A stretch of 64,000 nt of DNA from Liolophura sinensis. Its lineage: Eukaryota > Mollusca > Polyplacophora > Chitonida > Chitonidae. The translations under genes were made by a program, and so were the position numbers. Location of the stretch: the NCBI RefSeq assembly GCF_032854445.1, contig NC_088301.1, positions 30,118,402 through 30,182,401 of the forward strand, in the 5' to 3' direction. A model generated the notes under the pieces. The model was not told the DNA's origin. It searched no databases and saw only the letters and a program-made list of their open reading frames with translations. Shown piece by piece: positions 37,501 to 52,500 of the stretch. Numbering within the stretch: the first letter of the stretch is position 1; each line of letters opens with the position of its first letter.

Positions 37501-40500
37501 GATGTACACCACAAATATGCACATGTAAACCACGCATATATACATGTACACCACGAAGGTGTTCATGTACACCATTGACATGTGCATGTACATTACGGGT
37601 ATATACACCACGAATATGTACGTGTACAGTAGTGATATGTACACGCACACCACGGATATGCACATGTATACCACGAGATATGTACACCTACACCAGAGAT
37701 ATCCACACCACGGATATGTACATGTACACAGCAGATGTGTACATCTACACCACAGATGTGTAATGTACACCACAAATATATACACACCATGAATATGTAC
37801 CTGTACACAATGGATATGCAAACTACAAATATGTACATGTACACCACGAATATGTACACCACGGATATGTATATGTACACCGCAGCTATGTAGACCACGG
37901 TTATGTACATGTACACCATAAATATATACACCATGAACGTATATATACATGTACACCACAAATATGTACATGTACACTACAAATATGTATATCTACACCA
38001 CAAATATATGTGTACCCTAGAAATATGTACACCACGGATATGCACATCTACACCACGAATATGTACATGTACACCACGAATATGTACATGTACATTACGG
38101 ATATGTACACCACGAATATGTACATGTACTCCACAAATATGTTTATGTTTACCACGGATATGTACATGTACACTACGGATATGCACACCACGGATATGTA
38201 GATGTACACCATAGATATGAACACATGAATATGTACATGTACAATACGGATATGTACACCCACAATACGGATATACATACCATGGATATGTACGCCACAG
38301 TTATATGTATGTACACTATCATTATGGTGATAAACAACACGTTCTGGAGCATTAACATTTCCTCATTTTTGCAACTACTATAAACTACTGTGCAAGAAAA
38401 AATAATGATCTTAATATGTTAGCATCAACCAAGTGCTGCCCAACAATTAGCCCCATGATTGGTATTTATGGAGATCAGCAAATTTTTTACACTTCCAGCC
38501 AATTTTGGACAAAAGCAAGTAGGAAATATAGGAATTCTACACCCCAAAAGTAGGAGGTTAATAGGAAATTTTGGGGAAAAATAGGAGAATTATAGGAATA
38601 GAAATAGGAATATCTTAACACTATAATTATAATGGGCCAGACCACCCTTTTCAGACCCTGACAAAGCTCTCTTTATTCACAGCAAAGCGAAAATTAAAAA
38701 CAGAAATGAAGACGGGCTGCAAGTCATAAAATACAAAAAGTCTTCTGTTTAATTGACTGGAGGACAAAGAAATGACCACATAACAACTACAGTTGATGGT
38801 CATACTCTATTAATGGATGCCTTAGTCAGCAGACACCTTTCTTTTGCAATAGTCTTGCCAATAATGGTAAAGATCATGTCAACCTCACAATTGTCATGAC
38901 ACTAGTTTCCAACACACTCTCAAAGATGTTATTGTCCCTCTTCAGTGATCTGCATGTTAAGGCCTATTGCTAACTATGTCTCCATTTCCACCCCTTTCTT
39001 TAGAGTTACACATGCGCAATTCAGGTCATTGGGTCCAAGATTTTGTCTCCGAACTGAAAGAGCACTGATTGGGTAATACTGCCACACAGACAGTTTAGGT
39101 TGTTCATACAGTATAAAGATCTGCACTGCTATTTTGCACCCAGTTTAAATCTATGAGAATTTTGTGTGTTTTGGATAGAACTGAAAACTGTTTTCCCAAT
39201 GTTACTACCCCCAACCTCCCTCCCCCCGGGAGGTTGCCGAAGTAACAAAATGTTATGACTTCAAATTCCAGCAAGCACAGCTAAAAATATGGTGGTCATG
39301 CCAGGTTGATTTTTTGATAAAAATGTGCATAGCTAGACAATATACACAGCCAAGATTGTAATTGACAGGGAGTGATACAAACACCATCACGAAGTGAAAA
39401 ACAAAACGGAGAATAACAAAGCATTAAATGGACATTGCTTAATAGACAACAGAGAATAAACAACAAAGAATGCAATGGACATGGAACGGTAGACAATGTA
39501 GAATAAACAACAAAGAATGCAATAGACACGGGGCAGTAGCCAGTGGAGAATAAACAACAAAGAATGCAATGGACATTGGGTGGTAGATAATGGAGAATAA
39601 ACAACAAATAATGCAATATACACGGGACGGTAGACAATGGAGAATAAGCAACAAAGAATGTAATGGACATTGGGTGGTAGATAATGGAGAATAAACAACA
39701 AATAATGCAATGTACATGGGACGGTAGACAATGGAGAATAAGCAACAAAGAATGTAATGGACATGGGACGGTAGACAATGGAGAATAAACAACAAAGAAT
39801 GCAATGAGGTGACAGACAATGCGGAATATACATCACTGACCAGTGTGGTGGCATGGTATGGTACCTGGCGAAAGTAAGAGGATATATATTTTTGAGCTTG
39901 AAGTTGACAAAGTGTGTCAGATCCTGTCAGTTACATTTTTGCCTCTGTATTCTCCTGTGCCTTCCCATCACACCACATTAGCTATATTTTTGTATTTTGC
40001 TGTGTATTCTCCATTGTCTATCATCGCATTTCCATTATTTTCTTGTCTGTTCTCCACTATCTATCATCCCATTTTCCTTGCACTTTACAGTCTTTTCGTC
40101 ATTGTCTATCATCCCATTTCCATTAATTGCACTTTGTTGCTTATCCTCCATTGTCTATTATCCCATTTCCAGTGCTCTTTGCTATATATTCACCATTGTC
40201 TGTCACCTCATGTTCATTGCATTCTTTGTTGTTTATTCTGCCTTGTCTACCAATATCATGCAATGTTCATTTAATTCTTTGTTATTTGTCCTTTATGTTT
40301 TTCACTTCGTGATAATGGTTTTATCACCACCTGTATATTACATTTTTGTCTATGTATTCTCCATTGTAAAGCTATTTCATAATCCTAGTTATATTCTTTG
40401 CTGTTTATTCTTTGCTGTCTATCACCCAGTGTCCAAAGTATTCTTTTGTTTATTTTTCTTTTGTGCAACACTCCATGTTGACAGGAATCATTGCTGTTTG

Positions 40501-43500
40501 TGAATAAGTCTGTGTCTCTTTGCTTTCTTTGTTCTGTGCTATTTATATCCACTGTCCATCAGTCCTTGCCAGGTGCACAGTTTGTTGTTTATACGCCATA
40601 TTCTATCACACCTTGTCAATTACATTCTTGTTTGTGTATTCTCCATTGTCTAGCTATCAACTAAATGTAGGAATGTTGCTTTTGACAAAAACGTATTAAA
40701 AAGTTGAAAACCTATAAAAAAGAAGGCTAGCAAGCTGTGTCGAGCTGCCGTACAACATCTACAGAATAAGGTACCTCTGGCCAGTGATATTTTGAAGGAT
40801 GCCAAATGTTTGAATCCGCAAAGCTAACTGGTCCCTTGATTCAGAAGAAGTCTGTGCCAGCAGTTGAGTTAAGGACATGACAGTTCTGTCACGTTCTGTC
40901 TGGCTTATGGATTGTGAATGTACCATGAACAAAGTGTACCTTACAATATGTCTCAAGGTTAAACAGCGCATCGATTGATAGTAAACATCCCAGAAGTATG
41001 TTTTGGTTAAAAGACTGATCTCCACACAATAATCATATGACTGATAGTGAAAATCCCAAAAGTATGTTTTGGTTAAAAGGCTGATCTCCACACAGTAATC
41101 ATATGATTGACAGAGAACATCTCAGAAGTATGTTTTGGTTAAAAGGCTGATCTCCACATAGTAATCATATGACTGACAGAGAACATCCCAGAAGCATGTT
41201 TGATTAAAAGACTGATATCCACACAGTAATCATATGACTGATAGTGAACATCCCAGAACTGAGCTTAGGTTAAAAGACTGATCTCCACATAGTAATCATA
41301 TGACTGATAGAGAACATCCCAGAAGTGAGCTTAGGTTAAAAGACTGATCTCCACATAGTAATCATCTGACCAAAAGAGAACATCCCAGAAGTGAGCTTAG
41401 GTTAAAAGACTGATCTCCACACAGTAATCATGTGACTGATAGTGAACATCCCAGAAGTGAGCTTAGGTTAAAAGACTGATCTCCACACAGTAATCATATG
41501 ATTGATAGGGAACATCCCAGAAGTATGTTTTGGTTAAAAGACTGATCTCCACACAGTAATCATATAACTGACAGAGAACATCCCAGAAGTATGTTTGGTT
41601 TAAAGACTGATCTCCATACAGTAATCATATGATTGATAGAGAACATCCCAGAAGTATGTTTTGGTTAAAAGACTGATCTCTACACAGTAATCATATGATT
41701 GATAGAGAACATCCCAGAAGTATGTTTTGGTTAAAAGACTGATCTCCACACAGTAATCATATGACTGACAGAGAACATCCCAGAAGTATGTTTTGGTTCA
41801 AAGACTGATGTCCACAAAGTAATCATATGATTGACAGAGAACATCCCAGAAACATGTTTGATTAAAAGACTGATCTCCACACAGTAATCATATGATCGAT
41901 AGAGAACATCCCAGAAGGGAGCTTAGGTTAAAAGACTGATCTCCACACAGTAATCATATGACTGATAGAGAACATCCCAGAAGTGAGCTTAGGTTAAAAG
42001 ACTGATCTCCACATAGTAATCATCTGACCAAAAGAGAACATCCCAGAAGTGAGCTTAGGTTAAAAGACTGATCTCCACACAGTAATCATGTGACTGACAG
42101 TGAACGTCCCAGAAGTGAGCTTAGGTTAAAAGACTGATCTCCACACAGTAATCATGTGACTGATAGTGAACATCCCAGAAGTGAGCTTAGGTTAAAAGAC
42201 TGATCTCCACACAGTAATCATATGATTGATAAAGAACATCCCAGAAGTATGTTTTGGTTAAAAGACTGATCTCCACACAGTAGTCATATGACTGACAGAG
42301 AACATCCCAGAAGCATGTTTGGTTTAAAGACTGATCTCCATACAGTAATCATATGATTGATAGAGAACATCTCAGAAGTATGTTTTGGTTTAAAGACTGA
42401 TCTCTACACAGTAATCATATGATTGATAGAGAACATTCCAGAAGTATGTTTTGGTTTAAAGACTGATCTCTACAAAGTAATCATATGACTGATAGGGAAC
42501 ATCCCAGAAGTGAGCTTAGGTTAAAAGACTGATCTCCACATAGTAATCATCTGACCAAAAGAGAACATCCCAGAAGTGAGCTTAGGTTAAAAGACTGATC
42601 TCCACACAGTAATCATGTGACTTATAGTGAACATCCCAGAAGTGAGCTTAGGTTAAAAGACTGATCTCCACACAGTAATCATATGATTGATAGAGAACAT
42701 CCCAGAAGTATGTTTTGGTTAAAAGACTGATCTCCACACAGTAATCATATGATTAATAGAGAACATCCCAGAAGTATGTTTTGGTTAAAGGACTGATCTC
42801 CACACAGTAGTCATATGACTGACAGAGAACATCCCAGAAGCATGTTTGGTTTAAAGACTGATCTCCATACAGTAATCATATGATTGATAGAGAACATCCC
42901 AGAGGTACCTCTGGCCAGTGATATTTTGAAGGATGCCAAATGTTTGAATCCGCAAAGCTAACTGGTCCCTTGATTCAGAAGAAGTCTGTGCCAGCAGTTG
43001 AGTTAGGGACATGACAGTTTTGTCACGTTCTGTCTGGCTTATGGATTGTGAATGTACCATGAACAAAGTGTACCTTACAATATGTCTCAAGGTTAAACGA
43101 GCGCATCGATTGATAGTAAACATCCCTGAAGTATGTTTTGGTTAAAAGACTGATCTCCACACAATAATCATATGACTGATAGTGAAAATCCCAGAAGTAT
43201 GTTTTGCTTTAAAGACTGATCTCCATACAGTAATCATATGATTGATAGAGAACATCTCAGAAGTATGTTTTGGTTTAAAGACTGATCTCTACACAGTAAT
43301 CATATGATTGATAGAGAACATTCCAGAAGTATGTTTTGGTTTAAAGACTGATCTCTACAAAGTAATCATATGACTGATAGAGAACATCCCAGAAGTGAGC
43401 TTAGGTTAAAAGACTGATCTCCACATAGTAATCATCTGACCAAAAGAGAACATCCCAGAAGTGAGCTTAGGTTAAAAGACTGATCTCCACACAGTAATCA

Positions 43501-46500
43501 TGTGACTTATAGTGAACATCCCAGAAGTGAGCTTAGGTTAAAAGAGTGATCTCCACACAGTAATCATATGATTGATAGAGAACATCCCAGAAGTATGTTT
43601 TGGTTAAAAGACTGATCTCCACACAGTAATCATATGATTAATAGAGAACATCCCAGAAGTATGTTTTGGTTAAAGGACTGATCTCCACACAGTAGTCATA
43701 TGACTGACAGAGAACATCCCAGAAGCATGTTTGGTTTAAAGACTGATCTCCATACAGTAATCATATGATTGATAGAGAACATCCCAGAAGTATGTTTTGG
43801 TTTAAAGACTGATCTCTACACACTAATCATATGATTGATAGAGAACATCCCAGAAGTGAGCTTAGGTTAAAAGACTGATCTCCACACAGTAATCATATGA
43901 TTGATAGAGAACATCCCAGAAGCATGTTTGGTTTAAAGACTGATCTCTACACAGTAATTATATGATTGATAGAGAACATCCCACAAGTATGTTTTGGTTA
44001 AAAGACTGATCTCCACACAGTAATTATATGGCTGATTGTGAAAATCCTAGAAGTATACTGAGCTCAAAAAACAGTAATCATATGACAGACAGTGAACATC
44101 CCACAAGTATGCTTAGGTTAAAGAAATATTGTCCACAAAGTAACCGTTTGTAGCTGATAGCAAACATCGTTCAAGTAGCCCCTTTAAAAGATTTTATTGA
44201 GATAAGCAGATAATCTGATATTAGAATTTGATCATCATCCCTGCAGGATGTTACCTTGGGATACAGTCATACAGTACATGTGTTTGCCATCAACGATGGA
44301 ATATCCCTCTCATGTTTATGTACTCAACACGTGTGCAAACCCTGATCTCATTACCTGCAGTACTTTGTAAAATACAACCCCTAACATTTTGTTCAACACT
44401 GCTTTCCCTGTTATAACACGCTGACGCTCAGGGTACGACAACAACTAAAAATGATGGAAGAGAGTGAAATGTCATTTCCAAATAGTGCAGTTTAATTTGA
44501 GCTTTTTTTCTTGCAAAAAGGGTATTTGAAAATATTTTTGCATGGCGGGTATTTGGTACCACGTCTAATTTCCATACATTAACCACATAATTGATATACA
44601 CCTTTCGGGTAATATAGTTTTTGCATTATAATATTCTAAAGAAGGTTTAGAATATTTAATATGAACATTATTTTAACTTGTAATGTTTGGTATTAATACT
44701 GCTTAAATATGGCATATGTTTGTGTATTTCCCTTTGACTTACCTATATTACAGGAGGGTCCTTTATATCCAGCCGCACATTTGTTATCAGGGCATCTGCC
44801 ATCGGTCTTGGCACACTGAACTCCACCCAGGCAAAAACATTTCTGAAAACAGTGCTCCCCCCACGCGCCGTTCCTACATTCTGAATAAACAACAAAAAAA
44901 ATTAATGGATTAATGGATCATTCAGCAATTACATACAAAAAACTAGGGTTATGAGAAACGCAGCACCTCGACCATCAGTGCTTCAGATTAAACAGCCACA
45001 GATTAAGTTGACTTGACATCGGACGCAAACTAGAAAAGTACAGAAGAACAAAACTTGGTACTTCTACACAAATTCATATATTATTTCAGATCTAAAAGGT
45101 CTGCAAGGCCATATTTAAGCTTAAAATGCGAGGTGAAGTAGAAGTGAAAACTATAAAACTAGTTTACTCAAACATTAAACTTTATTATAGGATCTGATAA
45201 TGTGGTAGAAAAAAATTCCAGTAAAACCTCAAAATTAGAACTCCTTCACGAGGATGAAGTGAAAACTAAGACATTAATTGACCCAAACAGAAACCTGTCA
45301 TTGTCACTGCTTCACATAAACCCTAATTCATATATCATCATTAAGAACTTTATATATTCAATTCATATCTATCATGTAGGTCCATTATTTAAAGTTTCCT
45401 GAAGATGTAACGAAATCTGTGATACTATTTGACCCAAACATAAAACATTACTCTGGGGCTAAACTTGCATCGAAGTCTTGGAACCATTGAAAAAAATAAT
45501 ATATGGCATCTCGGTCATCGATAGAGAAATCACAGTGAAGAATAGAAGTAAAATGACTTTGTTGTAAATTGTTTATTGATGAAAAAGCCTTTGTCTTTGC
45601 CTCTTTGTAGCGACGACCTTAAGAGATATTTTGCTTGCATAAATGTGCATGTGCTTTGGTTTTCCCAGGGCAGACGGGCAAGTTTTGAGTTCTAGCACTG
45701 TATTTCACGAAACACTCACCTTCACATCTCAGCTGACTGCTACCACAATGTGAGCAGTTTGAAGAGGTTTCACATTCATAATTACATTCTTCTCCATACC
45801 ATTTTTCACTGCAAACTGTAAACAAAAGTCCACATTCAATAAGCCATACGATGATCAGCTCCCAACTATTCATATGACTATGATGAGCTCCCAACTATTC
45901 ATATGACTATGATCAGCTCCCAACTATTCATATGACTATGATGAGCTCCCAACTATTCATATGACTATGATCAGCTCCCAACTATTCATATGACTATGAT
46001 GAGCTCCCAACTATTCATATGACTATGATCAGCTCCCAACTATCCATATGACTATGATCAGCTCACAAACATCCATATGACTATGATCAGCTCACAAAAA
46101 TCCCTATGACTATAATCAAAGCAGATCTACCAAGATAGGTCACAATGTATTATATATATTGGTTTACTTATTCAAAAGCGTAAATATCAGAGAGAAAGGA
46201 CTGACTGACAATACTGCTGCATGATGAGGGAACAATTAGAAACCATTTACTCTATCTGGCTCCTGTCAGGCATCTCAAAGCACTACAATTTGTTTATTGA
46301 TTTAACTGGTGTTTTATGCCGTATTAAAAAATATTTCACTTATGTGACAGCGGTCAGCATTATGCTGGGAGAATACCGGGAAGATGGAGCCCAAGGAAAA
46401 CTCACGACCATCTGCAGGTTCCTACAAGACCTTTTAACCTAAGACCGGAGAGAATACCAGCATGATCGAAATGGAGAAGAACTCACAGCAATGGCTTTGG

Positions 46501-49500
46501 TCATGTTGATGAGAGGCTGAGAGGGGTCATTGTCCACGGAATAATGCTAACGGAAAGGCCACAGAGTCCACTGAGAGCGCGTACAAGCAATTGATGATCG
46601 ATATTACAGGTATACCATACTGGTAAGAGAACTCCTGACAGATAAAAGGCGTAATTTCTACATTAGGATTCTTGTTGTCAAGCTGTCAGAGGGTTCTCCA
46701 CGAAGGCATATATCCAAAATGACCAATGGATATCAGCCGAAGTCATAGCATGCTGTTGTTATAAAGTTCCTGTCGATAAAGGGGACTACATCTGCAGCCC
46801 TCAAAAATTGGCGCAAACGATCGTTCCTTCAGTTCCCGCAGAGGTTACGCAAATTCAAAAAATCAAACAGTTTCTCATTCGCGCAAAATAGCACAAAAAA
46901 GAAAGACTGAAGTAAAAAAGAAGTGGCAAGTTGTATCATATCTCCATCAATTGCGTGGGCAGTTAAAACTTTATTTGGTGTGAAAATTGACAGCAGTTGA
47001 ATTTGAATCGGGTCGAAATAATCGCTGGCCTGGGGATAGGGTGATATACAGCAGGGAGGACAAAATAGGCATTAAATATACAAATTGTTACGAATTCCGT
47101 CTTTAAATATTGTATTTTATTTTGTCATTTTTTCTTGAGCTCTGACCTACATTTCCCCCTCTGTGTACGTCATAGTCTTCACTGTAATTCTGTCTCAAGG
47201 CTTCGCTGTTTAAGAGTTTAGTGTCACTGTATATAGAGTATACTTTCTGGAAATATGTAAAAACCATCCAGTATTTTCTTTGTGTTAGTGTATAAATATG
47301 AGCGACGGAGTTGTGAAGCTCGCAGTCATTTACTCAAGTCCACTTGAGAGCAGCTATATTCACTGTCATCGACTCTGATGGATTTTTCTGAGTTTGGAGG
47401 TATCAGCTTTCACGCCATTCAACATTCGTCATTTGTACCTCTTTTCCAGTGCGTAGCACTTTGTGAGCTTGTGTTTCGCCATTTGCTAATTATTTGAGAT
47501 ATTATTTTGGAGATTGTATCACCCATTGTCTCTTTGTGCGATTACGTACATTTCATCCCAGTTTACCCTGAATGTGACTGTGTATATATCCAAGGAGTGA
47601 AACATACATCGCCTGCTCGACATCACCGAGGTTACTGTCAACCCGTCCCACGTGAGAAGTTACACCTTCACAGGCAGTTGTGGATCAACCATCGTCAGCG
47701 TGCTGTGCCCACTACAGCTTGTCACTTATCAGACTGTCATCCTTCGATTGGGGAATTCCTCTTAACTGTGGATTCTATATTTCCGTGGTCTGACTCGCCT
47801 TTGGAAGCCGGAATACTCCATCCGGATTTCGACGCTGTCATCAGTAAGAGACTGTACACTTTTGTAATCATTTCTGTTGTTTTGTATATTATTGTCAGTT
47901 GTATTATTTGTCTGTTTTGTTCAAATATATGTGTTGAACTTATTCAAGCGTCTTCGTGTTTCTTTGCTTGATCTTGTGTAAGGCCTATCGCTGATCTGAG
48001 AGTTGAAGAAGCCAGTTGTTTCCCATATTTACTCTCCGACTGTGGTACCATTAAGAGATACAAACTCTGGTTTGGGCGTATTTGGTGGATAAACAAAGTG
48101 GGAGTTAATTCGTCTTAGTTTAATCAATCTCTCGGCATGCCGGTGAAAGTGAAGGAAAAATAGATAAAAGTACATTGCTAACTGCCAATGAATGTCGCTG
48201 TTATAAGCGCTATCCCATTGGCTGTGTCTCTCATGTGGATCAATGAGTGCAAGAGCTTCTAACAAATTGTTGGAAGTGTCGTCGGTGTAGGACAAAAGGA
48301 CAATTTGACGACTATGGTGGTAGTAGTGGTTTCTGACTGGCTACAGAGGATGTTTAAAACCAAAACAATCCAAAACTAGGGGCCTCCGTGGCTCAGTCGG
48401 ATAAAGCGCTAGCGCAGCGTAATGACCCAGGAGTCTCTCACCAATGCGGTCGCTGTGAGTTCAAGTCCAGCTCATGCTGGCTTCCTCTCCGGCCGTACGT
48501 GAGAAGGTTTGCCAGCAACCTGCGGATGGTCGTGGGTTTCCGCCGGGCTCTGCCCGGTTTCCACCCACCATAATGCTGGCCGCCGTCGTATAAGTGAAAT
48601 ATTCTTGAGTACGGCGTAAAACACCAATCAAAAAAAAAAAAAAAAAAAAAAAATCCAAAACTAAGGAGAAGATTTCAACTTAGAGCTATGCCTGAACCGG
48701 GTGTGTGAACACGGTAAATGACCTGAAGTTTCGCCCTGGGATTCGAAAAGTGCATCCCAGGATTCATTGCGTTGATTGTGGTTCTCACTGAGTGGGCGCC
48801 GCGGGAGAGGATCCAGGGATGGTCAGGGGATTATACTAACAGTTCCAGAAGGTAATAAACAACCCCACGCTTCACTGAGCAGTCAGTCTATGCTCCTACC
48901 ACCAACAGTTCATGTTTTCTGCAGTTTTAATCATAATAATGTTATTGCCCTTCACAACAGGTTATTTTATTATGGTTGTTTGGGTATAAATGGGAATTGG
49001 GGAGAAAACCCTGGGGAGATTAAGCCTGACTACCCAGTTCCTTTACACATGTGGAGTGTCAGGTCAAATATCCGTTTTTAAACTGCAGTGCTCTCCGTAT
49101 ACAAAGCTGTATCAGAATTTAGCACACCGAGAATCCATACTTGTATACTTGTCAAGACTGTCAACTTCCGCCCATGTTTCATAAACATTAATACTTAACT
49201 TACTTCATATTTAATCGAGTTCCCTCAGGTGAAATTTATTCATACAGACTGGTTTTATCTACATGAAGACACAAGCCACTTACAATCACAAGACTCGAAA
49301 TTTTCACGTGTCTACCCATCGATCATGTGACTTTTGCTGGCAAAAGGCAAAACAGTAATCATAGTTGTCGCTGGCGATAAGTAAATCGCATCTGGACAAA
49401 ACTGTATACAATAAATCATAACCCATTTTGTTTATAAAGCCAATGACAGAGTTGCGATAACTCCTAATGTGATTACAACTCAAACAAATCCTGTCTCCCG

Positions 49501-52500
49501 ATAAGCCGGACATGCGCATAGTTCTAGCAAAAAGGGGTAAAAGTAAATAGTGGCATTTTTCGGAAACCTTACGTGGAGTATGTTTTCTGTGTTTAACGGA
49601 GGTTCCCGATACCCCAACGCGGGAAAAGGAACTCTTCTATCATAGGAGAACAGGACTCTCAGCAGAAAACCGTTCACTAAATAATGGTGTGAAGTGCCTT
49701 CCGCTTAGGTCTAACCGGCTTCATGGGTTTGTCTGCGATGTACATTGTGCATGTACATTCCTTGCTTGGCGTGGTCATGGTTTCAGACAGTGTTTGGGAT
49801 TGAAAGGTTTGTAACAGACGTTGCCCGTCTTGATACTTTCTTCGATTTCATTCATGGGTGCATTTAGAGAAGTACATGTAGGCCTACTAGTCGAAAGACC
49901 TGCACACCTCACTGTCAATGACTTGATTCCATCTGGCGAGGATTAGCAACCAGAGCTGCTAAGTGCCATACAGGGTAATGAAACAAGCAGGGGCTAATCA
50001 CTCATCTCTGTCATCTCAGATCAGTACCAATGACAGTAACTCAGGTGAAAGTCTGCTGAGGTATACCCGCTGATATTATGACTGTAGTAACTATAGATCA
50101 TTTACCGTACCTTTGTGTAAAACTGTTTTGGTAACAATGACGAAACACTGGAAGTGGCGGAAATCGGGGTGACTTAAAAAATTAGCTTGTAAATTTGATC
50201 ACACCGGGGTTTTGGAACTAAAGTAAATATTTTATTGTAGCATGCCACCAAGGATAAACATCACAACGATATAGCAAATCCATTACAAATGTCAGCACCC
50301 TCAGTCGTCTGTAGCTGAAAGCTTCAGATTGGTCTACGGATGGTTTTTACTAGTATGTACTAATGTTATTAAAGGCATATGCGTGGACTTCCGGTCCCCA
50401 AACATCTTACCCAATATCAAAAGTTCACAGCTGATTTCTTGACTACAATCCTGCATAGCCTATTGCCTTTAGAACATCGCCTGTATTCAGCTGTCTGTAA
50501 AATCATTCATACCCGGCACTAAAATTGCCTTCCGTCCGTGACATGAAACAACACAATCTCTACCAGAAATTTTGGGAACGAGTATGACTTATCTTACAGG
50601 CAGCTGAACATTGGCGACTCTCTATAGGAAATATACCATACTACCTGAACTCCTTTAGTAAAAACGTTTTCTCGTGTCATTATTAATCAGTCATATGTAA
50701 TTTAATTCGAAAGCTATTGAATTATTACAACATTTTCCTTACAAATAAGGCAACTGGAATTGTCAATCACTCAATGGCTTACAAATGGTGCTTACTGTAC
50801 TGGGAGTGTCCAGTGTAAGATAAAATTTGTCCATGTGTTGTTTTGGTGTAACCCATTTGTAGAACTCGTAGGGTATGCAAACACCATTAGCTTAAACGAA
50901 CTAAAGGTTTCGCAAGATACATATGAAAATTAACCTTTGTTCTGGTTTCAAATTTCCCATCGTATTTTTTTCTTAAGGAGAATTCATTGACTAACACGGA
51001 TTGCACGACTTTTCACACATATCAGAACACAAGGTGTCTTTCGAGAGAGCATTGGGCTGATGCATTTGACTGGTCTGTCGTGGAAGTCACCTAATTTGGA
51101 GTTCATGGTACACTACTCTGTACTGAAAATTAAGGGTTCACGCGGCTTTACGGGAATTCCTCTTGTTTTTCTTATGGTTATTATTGTAACTCTCTTTACG
51201 CAGAATCTATACCACTATGGCTAGAAATCTGTAATTTTAGTATATGATAGGTATTTAAAAGTTATGCCAGAAAACAAAAAAGATTTATGTATTTCACATG
51301 GTTTGGCAGCTTTGATTGCCCATAGAACTGCCAAAAACAAGACACACAGCTGATCATAAATATTTCTTCAGATTATTGAAGTCACATAAAAGCTTAAGTG
51401 AATGGACGAAGACAAATTTATCTGGAACTATTGAGGTTGCCAACCATTATGGATGATTTTTTACTGTCTAAGTCTTGAAAAAATCCTAAAAGCCATGTTA
51501 GTAAACATTACCCATAAAAAACTTCGAACTTTGACTCACATTGTAATATGCTTGAGTGAGTGAGTGAGTGCTTGGGGTTTAACGTCGTACTCAACAATTT
51601 TTCAGTCATATGACGACGAAAGAATCCTTAGGGTGCATGTACGCGTGATGTGCCTCCTTGTTGCAGGACGGATTTCCACCGCTCTTTTATTTAGTGCTGC
51701 TTTACTGAGACAACTTACCGAAGGCAAGTAAGCCGCCCCGCCCAAGCCATTATACTGATACGGGTCAACCAGTCGTTGCACTATCCCCTTCATGCTGAAC
51801 GCCAAGCGAGGAAGTTACAACTTCCTCTTTTAAAGTCTTAGGTGTGACTCGATCAAGGATTGATCCTGGATCTACCGGTCCCGAAGCGGACGCTCCACCA
51901 CATTGTAATATAATATATGGCATTTCAATGAACAACATTCCTATTATAGCATGTAAAGGTACAATTAAAGGCCTCCACTGTAGTTGTGCATAGTAAGTCA
52001 TCCATTAAGCACTAATGCCCTTTCAGCCAGGTAAATCCTAATAAAATGAAAACGTATCTCACAAATACATGTATCTAATTGCGTCATTTGTTGTTGGAAC
52101 CCTGTCTCACAAATACATGTATGTAATTGCGTCATTTGTTGCTGGAACCCTGTCTCACAAATACATGTATCTAATTGCGTCATTTGTTGCTAAAACCCTA
52201 TCATCACTATCTGTGACAGTTCTTCAAGATGCAATCCAATCCCACAGTCCAAACATTTACTTCCATCTTGATGGTGTTATTTCTCACTGGATGTCTGACG
52301 TAAATATCTATGTTAAACTATGTTAATTAGAATGCAATATCCACGATCTTTTCACTGGGAAGAAAGAAGGAAGGCTAATGCGTGCGAAACAGAAGCTGGG
52401 AAACAACCTTGGACATAACGTCAAAGTATCAAAGTTGCCCTGTTAACCGAGGATATACACGTACATGTAGCCCGTGGGAGGTGACCCTGGTTGCATGGCA

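Noticed and set aside
36438-38358. Open frames over 200 codons on both strands in the 21-bp array
   Set aside because: Period divisible by three without stops explains them; composition is pure repeat.
48029-48295. 88-codon minus-strand frame as a further receptor exon
   Set aside because: No cysteines in EGF spacing and no acceptor/donor pair in phase 1.
48379-48480. tRNA gene
   Set aside because: The tRNA-like head belongs to a SINE; the cloverleaf is not complete and the sequence continues into the SINE body.
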